The notes beneath the pieces are model-generated. The model saw only the letters and a program-made list of their open reading frames with translations. It was not told the DNA's origin and made no database searches. The translations under genes and the position numbers were made by a program. 64,000 nucleotides of DNA from Nocardioides flavescens (lineage in GTDB: Bacteria; Actinomycetota; Actinomycetes; Propionibacteriales; Nocardioidaceae), in the NCBI RefSeq assembly GCF_009823805.1, contig NZ_WUEK01000016.1:55875-119874 (forward strand). The letters are read 5' to 3'. Below, piece after piece: positions 8,114 through 15,977 of this stretch. Position 1 is the stretch's first letter, and each line of letters opens with the position of its first letter.

Positions 8114-9409
8114 TCACTTCCCGGACAGCGCGTCCTGCAGGTCCTTGATGACGTTCTCGGCCGCGGCCCGGTCGCCCGGCGAGGCGTCCGGGTGGTTGCG
8201 CAGCCACTTCTCCAGGCGCCCGATCATCTCCTGGGCCTTCTGGGAGTGGAACGCTCCACCCACCGGCTGTCCGGTGGCCAGCTCGTGACGCACCGCGGCG
8301 GCCGTCGAGCCGCTGCCCACCTGGGCGTTGTCGCGGTAGTTCTCCCGCATCAGCTTCGTGAGGTCGGGGTCCTTGGTGCTGGGTCTGCCCATCTCCCGGC
8401 GCAGCTCGACGAGGAACTTCTCGTGCTTGGCCCGGTTGGCCGCGTCGCTGATGCGGCGGAACCGCCTGGCCAGGATCGGCACCTTGCCGGCGACCCTGGT
8501 CAGGCGCACCACCGCAGCGGCGCGGACCACGGCCTTCATCGCGGTGAAGGCGCCGATGACCTTGCGGGCCGCGGCTGCGAGGCGCCACCCCGCCACGACA
8601 CCACCGGCGGCCCCAGCTCCACCGGCGGTGAAGAGGGAGCCCACCCCGGCGATCACCGCCGTGATGCCGATCTCGACGGCGAGGTCCTCCAGGATGCCGC
8701 GGACGGTCTCGCGGACCGCCTCGACCTGGGTCGCGTAGTCGTCGCACGCGTTGCCGAGGTCCTCGCAGTGCACCTTGAACTGCTCGATCTCGAGCAGCAG
8801 CCCACGGGTCACCGACGTCGCGGTGCCGACCTCGGGCGACTCCTGGCCCTCGAGCTCCGACACGGCGACGTCGAGGTACGGCGAGACCGAGGTCTGCAGC
8901 ATCCGCCCGAAGTGGCGCCACGTCTCGCCGGCCCGGCGCAGCCGCGCGACGTCCGCACCCGGCCAGGTCCACCCCTCGAGGTAGTCGGTGAGCATGTCCC
9001 AGAACTTCGGGGTGCCGGGGTCGTCGCCTCCCACGGCGCTGGGCGGGGTGAAGGCGCCGACCGTGACGGTGGTGTCGGGCAACGGGTCGAACTGGCCGCC
9101 GGTGTACTCCGGCGGGGTCTTGCTGTAGCGCGAGGCGTTGTTGGCTCCGCGGTGATTGGCGCCGCTGGCCGAGGTGATGAGGGCCAGGGCGGCGAGGGCG
9201 CCGACGAGGTCGGCCGCGGCCGCCATCGTGTCGGCCGCCGCGCCGTCGTAGCCCGCGGCGAAGTCGTCGGAGGTCTTGTCGTCGCCGGCCATCTGGCCGT
9301 AGCCGGCGAGAGCGCCCTCCATTCCGGTGCAGAGCTGAGCGGCCACCTTGTTGGCCAGGGCGAAGGACTCCGCCGCGCGGTCGAACGCGGCCGGGTCGAC
9401 CGTCACCAT
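8114..9409 (-). CDS. Polymorphic toxin with WXG100-like N-terminus
   Basis: A 431-residue protein. The first ~230 residues are helical and Ala-rich, like the N-terminal export domain of ESX/type VII substrates. Next comes a Gly/Ala hydrophobic segment (about 270-320), then a basic linker. The distinct C-terminal ~105 residues contain YRDNAQVGSGSTAAAVRHE and then GGAFHSQKAQEM. I recall this type of segment at the C-terminus of CdiA/RHS-type toxins, but its activity is not assigned here. The ATG at 9409 overlaps the WXG100 stop by one base (TGATG). Two WXG100 genes precede it and candidate immunity genes follow it. Confidence 0.6.
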   Translation of the reverse strand: MVTVDPAAFDRAAESFALANKVAAQLCTGMEGALAGYGQMAGDDKTSDDFAAGYDGAAADTMAAAADLVGALAALALITSASGANHRGANNASRYSKTPPEYTGGQFDPLPDTTVTVGAFTPPSAVGGDDPGTPKFWDMLTDYLEGWTWPGADVARLRRAGETWRHFGRMLQTSVSPYLDVAVSELEGQESPEVGTATSVTRGLLLEIEQFKVHCEDLGNACDDYATQVEAVRETVRGILEDLAVEIGITAVIAGVGSLFTAGGAGAAGGVVAGWRLAAAARKVIGAFTAMKAVVRAAAVVRLTRVAGKVPILARRFRRISDAANRAKHEKFLVELRREMGRPSTKDPDLTKLMRENYRDNAQVGSGSTAAAVRHELATGQPVGGAFHSQKAQEMIGRLEKWLRNHPDASPGDRAAAENVIKDLQDALSGK

Positions 9410-9720
9410 CAGTCGAGCCCCTGCCACATCGCGACGTTGCCCCGGACCGCCTGTGTGTAGTTGGTGTGGGCGACCCGGGCGGCGGCGCGCATCGCCTCGA
9501 GCGCTTCCTGCATGTCGGCCATGCCTGCCGACCACTCCTCGTGCGCCTCGCGCTGCGCGGTGGCCGTCAGTCCGGTCCAGTGGTCGTGGAGTCGGGCCAC
9601 CTGCTGCTCGAGGTCGTCGGTGGCCGCCTGCAGCCGTTGGTGGCAGGTCGCGAGGTCACCGATGACGGCCTCGAGCTCGCCCGTGTCGACGTGGAAGGCG
9701 TCCGGTGCGTCGGAGCCCAT
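9409..9720 (-). CDS. WXG100-family protein
   Basis: At 103 residues this has the two-helix hairpin pattern of ESAT-6-like WXG100 proteins, with the turn motif W48-T-G50 between the helices. These small proteins pair with partners or toxins and leave the cell through the type VII (ESX) system. Its start overlaps the stop of the upstream paralogue by one base, and the toxin start overlaps its own stop in the same way. No ESX core gene is visible in the window. Confidence 0.78.
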   Translation of the reverse strand: MGSDAPDAFHVDTGELEAVIGDLATCHQRLQAATDDLEQQVARLHDHWTGLTATAQREAHEEWSAGMADMQEALEAMRAAARVAHTNYTQAVRGNVAMWQGLD

Positions 9721-10040
9721 CAGCCGAGCCTGTCCACGATGCGCGCCGAGACCTGGTCGAGGCTCGCCTGGGAGGCGGCGTCCTGCTCGGTCATGTCTCG
9801 GTGCACGGCGTCGAGGAGGGCGGCCATCGCCTCCAGGCCCCCCTCGACCTGGGTCGCGCCGGCCCGCCACTCCTCCCAGGCCTCGGAGAACGCCGTCGCA
9901 GCGCTGCCGGTCCAGCCGGTGCCGAGGAAGCCGGACATCGTGTTGTCGGCGTTCGCTCGCGCCTGTTGCAGCTGCTCCCGGGCGTGCTGCACGTCGCTCA
10001 CCGCCTTGCGGAGGGCCTGGTGCTCCAGGTGGATGTCCAC
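9720..10040 (-). CDS. WXG100-family protein, first gene of the toxin operon
   Basis: The 106-residue protein has heptad-like helices and a central W43-T-G45 turn, the WXG100 signature. It is paralogous in layout to the next gene and begins the five-gene operon. A WXG100 pair ahead of a large toxin is the known arrangement for type VII-exported polymorphic toxins. The promoter should lie in the 36-base gap after rocD or within the end of rocD; none is obvious. Confidence 0.78.
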   Translation of the reverse strand: MDIHLEHQALRKAVSDVQHAREQLQQARANADNTMSGFLGTGWTGSAATAFSEAWEEWRAGATQVEGGLEAMAALLDAVHRDMTEQDAASQASLDQVSARIVDRLG

Positions 10041-10076
10041 CTTCTCAGCCTTGACGCGGGTCGCGGGCGTGAAACC

Positions 10077-11297
10077 TCAGGCGGCGCCGATGACCTCGGC
10101 GAGCTGGTCGAGACCCCAGGAGAGGTCCTCGGGGGAGACGACGAGCGGGGGAGCGAGGCGGATGGTCGAGCCGTGGGTGTCCTTGGCGAGGACGCCGCGG
10201 GCCATGAGGGCCTCGCAGACCTCGCGGCCGGTGCCGATCGCGGGGTCGATGTCGAGCCCGGCCCACAGTCCGCGCACGCGGACCGCGAGGAGGCCGCGGC
10301 CGATCATCGACTCGAGGCGCTCGCGCAGCAGCTCGCCGAGGTCGGTGGCGCGCTGCTGGAACTCGCCGGTCTGCAGCATCCGCACGACCTCGGAGCCGAC
10401 GGCGCAGGCCAGCGGGTTGCCGCCGAACGTCGAGCCGTGCTGGCCGGGCTTGAGGACGCCGAGCACGTCGCGGTCGGCGACCACGGCCGAGACGGGCACG
10501 ATGCCGCCGCCGAGGGCCTTGCCGAGCACGTAGAGGTCGGGGACGACGCCCTCGTGGTCGCACGCGAAGGTGCGCCCGGTGCGGCCGAGGCCGGCCTGGA
10601 TCTCGTCGGCCGCGAAGAGCACGTTGCGGGCGGTGCAGACCTCGCGCACGCCGCGCAGGTAGCCCTCCGGCGGGATCACGACGCCGCCCTCGCCCTGGAT
10701 GGGCTCGATCAGCACGGCGACGGTGTGCTCGTCGATCGCGGCCGCGAGGGCCGCCAGGTCGCCGTACGGCACGGTGACGAAGCCGGGGGCGAAGGGGCCG
10801 AAGCCGTCACGGGCGTCGGGGTCGTCGGAGAAGCCGACGATGGTGGTGGTGCGACCGTGGAAGTTGCCGGAGGCGACGACGATCCTGGCCATCCCGTCGG
10901 GGACGCCCTTGACCTCGTAGCCCCACTTGCGGCAGACCTTGATGGCGGTCTCGACGGCCTCGGCGCCGGTGTTCATCGGCAGCACGAGGTCCTTGCCGCA
11001 CAGGTCGCCGAGCGCGGCGGTGAAGTCGGCGAAGGTGTCGTGCACGAAGGCGCGGCTGGTCAGCGTCAGCTGGTCGAGCTGGGCGTGGGCCGCGGCGAGC
11101 AGGCCGGGGTGGCCGTGGCCGAAGTTGAGAGCGGAGTAGCCCGCGAGCAGGTCGAGGAAGCGGCGGCCGTCGACGTCGGTCATCCAGGCGCCCTCGGCGT
11201 GGGCGAGCACGACCGGGAGGGGGTGGTAGTTGTGCGCGGTGCGGGCCTCGGCGCGCTCGAACTCGGTGTGCGTGCGGGCGTGGTCGACGGCGGTCAT
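10077..11297 (-). CDS. rocD: Ornithine--oxo-acid aminotransferase
   Basis: A class III PLP aminotransferase of 406 residues that converts ornithine and 2-oxoglutarate to glutamate semialdehyde and glutamate. Diagnostic segments are the start FERAEARTAHNYHPLPVV, the NTGAEAVETAIK phosphate loop, EPIQGEGGV, the ADEIQAGLGRTG motif with the PLP-contacting Asp, and the Schiff-base Lys in LGKALGGG. The overall pattern matches ornithine rather than acetylornithine aminotransferases. No other arginine-catabolism gene is adjacent. A perfect 19-bp palindrome lies 45 bases upstream of the start and probably controls expression. Confidence 0.9.
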   Translation of the reverse strand: MTAVDHARTHTEFERAEARTAHNYHPLPVVLAHAEGAWMTDVDGRRFLDLLAGYSALNFGHGHPGLLAAAHAQLDQLTLTSRAFVHDTFADFTAALGDLCGKDLVLPMNTGAEAVETAIKVCRKWGYEVKGVPDGMARIVVASGNFHGRTTTIVGFSDDPDARDGFGPFAPGFVTVPYGDLAALAAAIDEHTVAVLIEPIQGEGGVVIPPEGYLRGVREVCTARNVLFAADEIQAGLGRTGRTFACDHEGVVPDLYVLGKALGGGIVPVSAVVADRDVLGVLKPGQHGSTFGGNPLACAVGSEVVRMLQTGEFQQRATDLGELLRERLESMIGRGLLAVRVRGLWAGLDIDPAIGTGREVCEALMARGVLAKDTHGSTIRLAPPLVVSPEDLSWGLDQLAEVIGAA

Positions 11298-11341
11298 GCG
11301 TCCTCCGGGCGGCTCTGCCAGTAGGGGTGGGCTCCAGGTGT

Positions 11342-11360
11342 CAGATTGTCTGACAATCTG
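11342..11360. promoter_or_regulatory. Perfect 19-bp palindrome upstream of rocD
   Basis: The site reads CAGATTGTC-T-GACAATCTG: two exact 9-base arms around one base. It lies between the rocD start and the end of the sensor kinase gene. The core TTGTC-N-GACAA has the form commonly bound by FadR/GntR-class regulators. No GntR gene lies in this window, so the regulator would be encoded elsewhere. Confidence 0.65.
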
Positions 11361-11369
11361 CGTACGTCG

Positions 11370-12770
11370 TCAGCGTAGCCGGACGCGGATGGTCGTGCCA
11401 CCCGGAGCGCTCGTGAGGCTCACGTGACCCCCGTGCGAGCGCACGATGGCGTCGACCAGCGACAGCCCCAGCCCGGCCCCGCCGGTGCGCTGCCGGGCCT
11501 CGTCGACCCGAGCGAAGCGCTCGAAGGCGTGGTCGACGAACTCCGCGGGGAAGCCCGGTCCGTCGTCGTGCACGTCGAAGCCGTCGGGGTGTCCCGTCAC
11601 GGTGACGGTCGTGCCGGGCGGGGTGTGCTTGCGGGCGTTGGTGAGCAGGTTGGTCACCACCTGGTGCAGCCGCTGCTCGTCGCCGACCACCTCGAGCGGG
11701 GTGTCGGGCAGGTGCAGGCGCCAGTGGTGCTCGGTGCCGAGCACCCGGGCGTCCGAGACCGCTTCGAGCAGCAGGTGGGTCAGGTCGACCGGCTCCGCGG
11801 CCAGGGGCCGGCCCGCGTCGAGGCGGGCGAGGAGCAGCAGGTCCTCGACGAGGGCGGTCATCCGTCCCGACTCCTCCTCGACCTTGTCGAGCGCGGTGCG
11901 CACCGTCGACTCGTCGGGGCGGCGGCGCGCCAGCTCGGTGTAGCCCGCGATCGTCGCCAGCGGGGTGCGCAGCTCGTGGCTCGCGTCGGCGACGAACTGG
12001 CGCACCTGGGTCTCGCTGCGGTGGCGCGCGGCCAAGGCCGTCTCGACGTGGTCGAGCAGGGTGTTGAGGGCCGCCCCGACCTGGCCGACCTCGGTCCGCT
12101 CGTCGGTGAGGCGCGCCGGCACCCGCTCGGCCAGCTCGATGTCGCCCTCGGCCAGCGGCAGCTCGGCGACCCGGTGGGCCGTGCCGGCCACCTGGCGCAG
12201 CGGTCGCAGCTCGCGTCGCACCAGCAGCAGCCCGACGCCCGCCGCCAGCACCGCCCCGACGGCGATGAGCACGAGCTCGTAGGTGACCAGCGAGTCGACC
12301 GCCTCGTCGACGGCCTTGGTCGGCAGCGCGACGACGTACGTCGTGCCGTCGTCGCTCAACGCCTCCGCGCGGTAGCTGCCCAGCCCGGGGACGTCGACGT
12401 CGCTCGGGCCGCCGTCGGCCTCGACCTGCTGCAGCGCGGCGATCTCGTCGTCGTCGAGCGTCTCGGCGTACGGCCCGAAGCCCGCGCGCTGGGCCACCAC
12501 GACGGTGCCGTCGCTCACGACCACCGTGAGCGCGCCGGGCTGGCGGCCGCCCCCGCCTCCGGGCGGGGGGCGCGTGCCGTCGCCGGGACCGAGGTCGCCG
12601 GCGTCGTCGGAGATCCGGGCCAGGCCGCGAACGCTGTCGCGCAGCTGCTCGTCGACCTGCTCGGTGAGCCGGTTGTGCATCGCGAGCGACGCCGCCACCC
12701 CGATGAGGACCGAGACGGCGACGACCAGCGCGACCGCGACGACGACGAGCCGGGTCGAGAGCCGCCTCAT
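11370..12770 (-). CDS. Sensor histidine kinase (HAMP/HisKA/HATPase)
   Basis: A 466-residue membrane kinase. It has TM1 at about residues 8-30, an extracytoplasmic sensor of ~130 residues with a Gly/Pro-rich patch, TM2 at about 164-186 and a HAMP linker. The HisKA domain has H265 in ASHELRTP, and the ATPase has an N box (NLLTNARKH), DDGPGF and GGAGLGLS. All catalytic boxes are intact. It follows its response regulator on the same strand. A repetitive 21-codon mini-ORF fills the gap and overlaps both neighbours, so translation of the two genes may be coupled through it. The signal is unknown. Confidence 0.9.
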   Translation of the reverse strand: MRRLSTRLVVVAVALVVAVSVLIGVAASLAMHNRLTEQVDEQLRDSVRGLARISDDAGDLGPGDGTRPPPGGGGGRQPGALTVVVSDGTVVVAQRAGFGPYAETLDDDEIAALQQVEADGGPSDVDVPGLGSYRAEALSDDGTTYVVALPTKAVDEAVDSLVTYELVLIAVGAVLAAGVGLLLVRRELRPLRQVAGTAHRVAELPLAEGDIELAERVPARLTDERTEVGQVGAALNTLLDHVETALAARHRSETQVRQFVADASHELRTPLATIAGYTELARRRPDESTVRTALDKVEEESGRMTALVEDLLLLARLDAGRPLAAEPVDLTHLLLEAVSDARVLGTEHHWRLHLPDTPLEVVGDEQRLHQVVTNLLTNARKHTPPGTTVTVTGHPDGFDVHDDGPGFPAEFVDHAFERFARVDEARQRTGGAGLGLSLVDAIVRSHGGHVSLTSAPGGTTIRVRLR

Positions 12771-12832
12771 CCCTGGGTCGTTCCGTGGGTCGTTCCCCGG
12801 GTCGTTCCCTGGGTCGTCGTTCCCTGGGTCAT
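12767..12832 (-). CDS. Repetitive 21-codon mini-ORF linking regulator and kinase
   Basis: The gap between the regulator stop and the kinase start is an open frame of 21 codons built from a 12-base unit encoding TQGT/TRGT/THGT repeats. Its ATG overlaps the regulator stop as TGATG, and its TGA overlaps the kinase ATG as ATGA. It may be a coupling leader or simply a slipped tandem repeat. There is no evidence that the peptide itself has a function. Confidence 0.35.
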   Translation of the reverse strand: MTQGTTTQGTTRGTTHGTTQG

Positions 12833-13590
12833 CACTGGGTCGGGGCTGGCTTCAGCACGTAGCCGGCGCCGCGCATGGTGTGGATCATCGGGGTGCGGCC
12901 GGCGTCGATCTTCTTGCGCAGGTAGGAGATGTAGAGCTCGACGACGTTGGCCTGGCCTCCGAAGTCGTAGTTCCAGACCCGGTCGAGGATCTGCGCCTTG
13001 CTGAGCACCCGGCGCGGGTTGCGCATCAGGAAGCGCAGCAGCTCGAACTCCGTCGCGGTCAGCACGACCTCCTCGCCGCCGCGCGAGACCTCGTGGCTGT
13101 CCTCGTCGAGCTCGAGGTCGCCGACGACCAGCACCGAGCGGTCCTGGGCGCGCTGCGCACCGGCGCGCCGCATCAGCCCGCGCAGCCGGGCGACGAGCTC
13201 CTCGAGCGAGAACGGCTTGGTGACGTAGTCGTCGCCGCCCGCCGTCAGGCCGACGACGCGGTCCTCGACGGCGTCCTTGGCGGTGAGGAAGACGACGGGT
13301 ACGTCGGGCTGCGTGGTGCGCAGGCGGCGCAGCACCTCGAGGCCGTCGATGTCGGGGAGCATGAGGTCGAGGACGACCGCGTCCGGGGTGAGGTCGACAG
13401 CGGCGCGCACGGCAGCGGTGCCGCTGAGCGCGGTCTGCACCTGCCAGCCCTCGTAGCGCAGCGCCATCGCGACCAGCTCGGCGATGTTGAGCTCGTCGTC
13501 GACCACCAGGACCCGCAGCGGGGAGCCGTCGGGGCGGGTGAGGTCGGCGTCGCCGGTGCTCGACACGGGTGCGGTCGTCATGGACGCCAT
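12832..13590 (-). CDS. OmpR-family response regulator
   Basis: A 252-residue regulator with a receiver domain (acidic pair D31/D32, phospho-accepting D75 in VVLDLMLPD, Lys in VTKPF) and a C-terminal winged helix ending with RGAGYVLK. ATG at 13590 is chosen because GGGAG lies about ten bases upstream; MTTAPV at 13581 is an alternative. The overall type resembles the mycobacterial TcrX/TrcR regulators. It is the first gene of the pair with the kinase at 11370, and it is divergent from the ECF sigma gene. Confidence 0.88.
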   Translation of the reverse strand: MASMTTAPVSSTGDADLTRPDGSPLRVLVVDDELNIAELVAMALRYEGWQVQTALSGTAAVRAAVDLTPDAVVLDLMLPDIDGLEVLRRLRTTQPDVPVVFLTAKDAVEDRVVGLTAGGDDYVTKPFSLEELVARLRGLMRRAGAQRAQDRSVLVVGDLELDEDSHEVSRGGEEVVLTATEFELLRFLMRNPRRVLSKAQILDRVWNYDFGGQANVVELYISYLRKKIDAGRTPMIHTMRGAGYVLKPAPTQ

Positions 13591-13632
13591 CCTGCTCCCG
13601 GAGTCTGTGGTCCGCCTGTGAAGATCCTGACC

Positions 13633-13649
13633 GCCGGATGTCATCCGGC
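13633..13649. promoter_or_regulatory. Palindrome in the divergent regulator/sigma promoter
   Basis: GCCGGATG-T-CATCCGGC, an exact 8+1+8 palindrome, sits 43 bases before the regulator start and 82 bases before the sigma gene start. It could be an operator shared by both directions. Direct-repeat sites are more usual for OmpR-type regulators, so the binder is unknown. Confidence 0.4.
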
Positions 13650-13730
13650 ACCCAACCGGATTGGCCCGCGCTCCGTCATGAGAGGTACAAAGGCTGGGCA
13701 CCTCACGCACCACAGGACGCGGGAGACACG

Positions 13731-14255
13731 GTGGCGAGCACTCGGGACGACGCCTTCACGGCCTACGTCTCGAGCCGTCGCGCCCAGCTGTTCCGTGCTG
13801 CGTACCTGCTGTGCGGAGACCCGCACAGGGCGGAGGACATCGTGCAGACCGCGCTCGCCAAGCTGTACGTCGCGTGGCCGCGAGCCTCCAAGGCCGACTC
13901 CGTCGACGCCTACGTGCGCCGCATCATCGTCAACAGCCACCTCGACGAGCACCGCCGCCCGTGGCGCCGCGAGTCCCCGACCGAGGACGACCGCCTCGAC
14001 CGCGCCGCCCCGACCGGCGTGAGCCCGGAGGACTCCGACGCGCTGTGGCGCGCCCTGCGCTCGCTCGGGCCCAAGCAGCGCCGCGTCGTCGTGCTGCGGC
14101 ACTACTGGGGCCTCTCAGTCGAGGAGGCCGCCGCCGACCTCGGGGTCAGCCCCGGCACCATCAAGAGCCAGACCTCGGCCGCGCTGGAGAAGCTGCGCCA
14201 CCTGCTCACCCCGACCGAGCCGGCCGGCTCGGGCCTGCGAGGAGCCCGACGGTGA
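13731..14255 (+). CDS. ECF sigma factor (SigE family)
   Basis: A 174-residue sigma-70-family factor with region 2 (YVSSRRAQLFRAAYLLCGDPHRAEDIVQ) and region 4 (LGPKQRRVVVLRHYWGLSVEEAA then VSPGTIKSQ). It resembles the streptomycete SigE subfamily of short sigma factors. The GTG at 13731 has a GGGAG site six bases upstream; the frame is open further 5' but lacks sigma homology there. It overlaps the next gene by 4 bases (GTGA), so the membrane protein encoded next is the likely partner or anti-sigma. Confidence 0.85.
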   Translation: MASTRDDAFTAYVSSRRAQLFRAAYLLCGDPHRAEDIVQTALAKLYVAWPRASKADSVDAYVRRIIVNSHLDEHRRPWRRESPTEDDRLDRAAPTGVSPEDSDALWRALRSLGPKQRRVVVLRHYWGLSVEEAAADLGVSPGTIKSQTSAALEKLRHLLTPTEPAGSGLRGARR

Positions 14256-15937
14256 ACGACGACGCCGAGCGGCGGCTCGAGGAGCGGCTGCACGACCTCG
14301 CCGGCGGGCTGATGCCGCCCGTGGTGCCCCCCTCCGACGACGTCCGACGCGGACGCCGCCGGCTGCGCCGGGTCCGCGCCGCGATGGCCGGTGCCACGGG
14401 AGCGGCCGTCGTCGCCGTCGTGGGTCTCGCGGGGCTGACGGCCGGCGACCCGACCGCGACCGAGATCGCCCCCGCCAGCCAGCTGCCGGCGACGTCGCAG
14501 ACCTCCGCGCCGACCCCGTCGGCCTCCGCCGAGCCCGAGGGCGCCGGACCCGCGAGCCCGTCCGGCTCCGGTGAGGCTGCGGCTGGCGAGCAGCGCGGTC
14601 CCGCCGCCACGGGCTCGGCGGCCGACGGCACGGGCGGCGGTGACGTGCGCGGGACCGACCAGGGCCGCGGCGGCTCGGACCAGTCCCACCACCAGACCAG
14701 CGGCCAGACCAGCGCCCAGCCCGGCTCGGACGCGCCCGACGCACCCGCCTCGCAGGACCCCGCCTCGCCGCAGAGCACCGGTCCCTCGGCCTCGGGCCCG
14801 ACCACCTCGCCGACCCCGACGTCCTCGTCGACCGGTCTGCCGACCGCGCCGACGACCGACCCGACCAGCCCGACGACGGGCCCCACCGCCCCGACCACGG
14901 GCCCGACCACGGCGCCGACAGGCCCGACCAGCGGGCCCACCGCGCCCCCGTCCGGTCAGCCGAGCGGCCCGGTCGTGCCGGTGCCGCCGCCGTCCGACGG
15001 CACGGTGCGGGTGCACGCCACCCTGCGCTACTGGAACGAGGTGCTCGCCACCCACCTCGACCCCACCCGCGACCACCTCGCGGCGTACTCCCGCAAGACG
15101 GGCGTCCGGCAGACCACGGTGCGCGACGGGAAGCTGTTCGCCCTCGGCTCGACGTACGCCTGGACCCTCCCGGGCCCCAGCGCGAAGGCGCCCGGGACGA
15201 CCGTGCCGCTGCAGGTCCGCGTCGCCACCGGCTGGGACCAGGTCCCGTGGTCGTGCGGGTCGATCCCGTCGGCGTGGAGCTGCACGCCGGGCGACCCGGA
15301 CAGCTCGGACGACCCGGGCGACACTGACACGCTGCGTTCCGAGGTCGCCGTCCACGACGGCGTGCGCCAGGTGGCCGTCGAGCACGCCGACGGTCAGGTC
15401 GTGGTGCTCACCGCGACCCCCTCGACCGCTCGCACCGGTGGCATCGACGCCGATGTCGACGACCTGCTCGCCGCGGCCGCCGACGTCCGGCTGAGCCTGC
15501 CCGGCGACGCGCCGGTCGCGCCGCCGACCATCGACCCCTCCGCGTTCGAGGACGCCGGGGAGACCGCGCTGGTCGACGCGACCGCGGGGGAGCAGTGGCT
15601 GCGCACCCGGGCCGACCGCGCCCCGCGGGTGAGCGGCCAGCGCTCGGTCGACGGCACCGTCCGCGGGACCCTCGCATGGTGGGCGACGCCCACCTACAGC
15701 GGCGGCGGGTGGACCTGCCTGACGTCCTACCGCACCTGCACCGACGTGCAGGTGGGCTCCGGCGCCGACGCCGAGGTCGTCCACGTGGCGAGCGTGCGGT
15801 CCCGCGCCGGCGGTGGCTGGGTCGTCGTGCACGAGGGCCCGTCGTACGTCGTGAGCGTCTACTCCGCCGACCGCACCCTGGCCCGCAAGCGCGCCATCGC
15901 CTTCGTCACCGACCCCGCCTGGCAGCCGACCCGCTGA
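14252..15937 (+). CDS. Membrane-anchored partner of the ECF sigma factor, Thr/Pro-rich
   Basis: A 561-residue protein: a basic cytoplasmic N-terminus of ~43 residues, one membrane segment (about 44-64), then about 180 residues of Ser/Thr/Pro/Gly-rich low-complexity linker with repeated TGPT/TAPT units, and a C-terminal globular domain of ~300 residues outside the membrane. The GTG overlaps the sigma stop. Position and topology suggest an anti-sigma or sensor protein, but the short N-terminus has no visible zinc-binding anti-sigma motif, so this remains inference. The linker probably spans the cell wall. Confidence 0.6.
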   Translation: MNDDAERRLEERLHDLAGGLMPPVVPPSDDVRRGRRRLRRVRAAMAGATGAAVVAVVGLAGLTAGDPTATEIAPASQLPATSQTSAPTPSASAEPEGAGPASPSGSGEAAAGEQRGPAATGSAADGTGGGDVRGTDQGRGGSDQSHHQTSGQTSAQPGSDAPDAPASQDPASPQSTGPSASGPTTSPTPTSSSTGLPTAPTTDPTSPTTGPTAPTTGPTTAPTGPTSGPTAPPSGQPSGPVVPVPPPSDGTVRVHATLRYWNEVLATHLDPTRDHLAAYSRKTGVRQTTVRDGKLFALGSTYAWTLPGPSAKAPGTTVPLQVRVATGWDQVPWSCGSIPSAWSCTPGDPDSSDDPGDTDTLRSEVAVHDGVRQVAVEHADGQVVVLTATPSTARTGGIDADVDDLLAAAADVRLSLPGDAPVAPPTIDPSAFEDAGETALVDATAGEQWLRTRADRAPRVSGQRSVDGTVRGTLAWWATPTYSGGGWTCLTSYRTCTDVQVGSGADAEVVHVASVRSRAGGGWVVVHEGPSYVVSVYSADRTLARKRAIAFVTDPAWQPTR

Positions 15938-15977
15938 CTGGGGCCGTTCCCCACCCGTGCGCGAGGATGGGTGGGCC

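Noticed and set aside
14820..14960. Repeated TGPT/TAPT-encoding stretch considered as a tandem DNA repeat or CRISPR-like array
   Set aside because: It is a low-complexity protein linker inside a coding frame, with no regular repeat-spacer structure.
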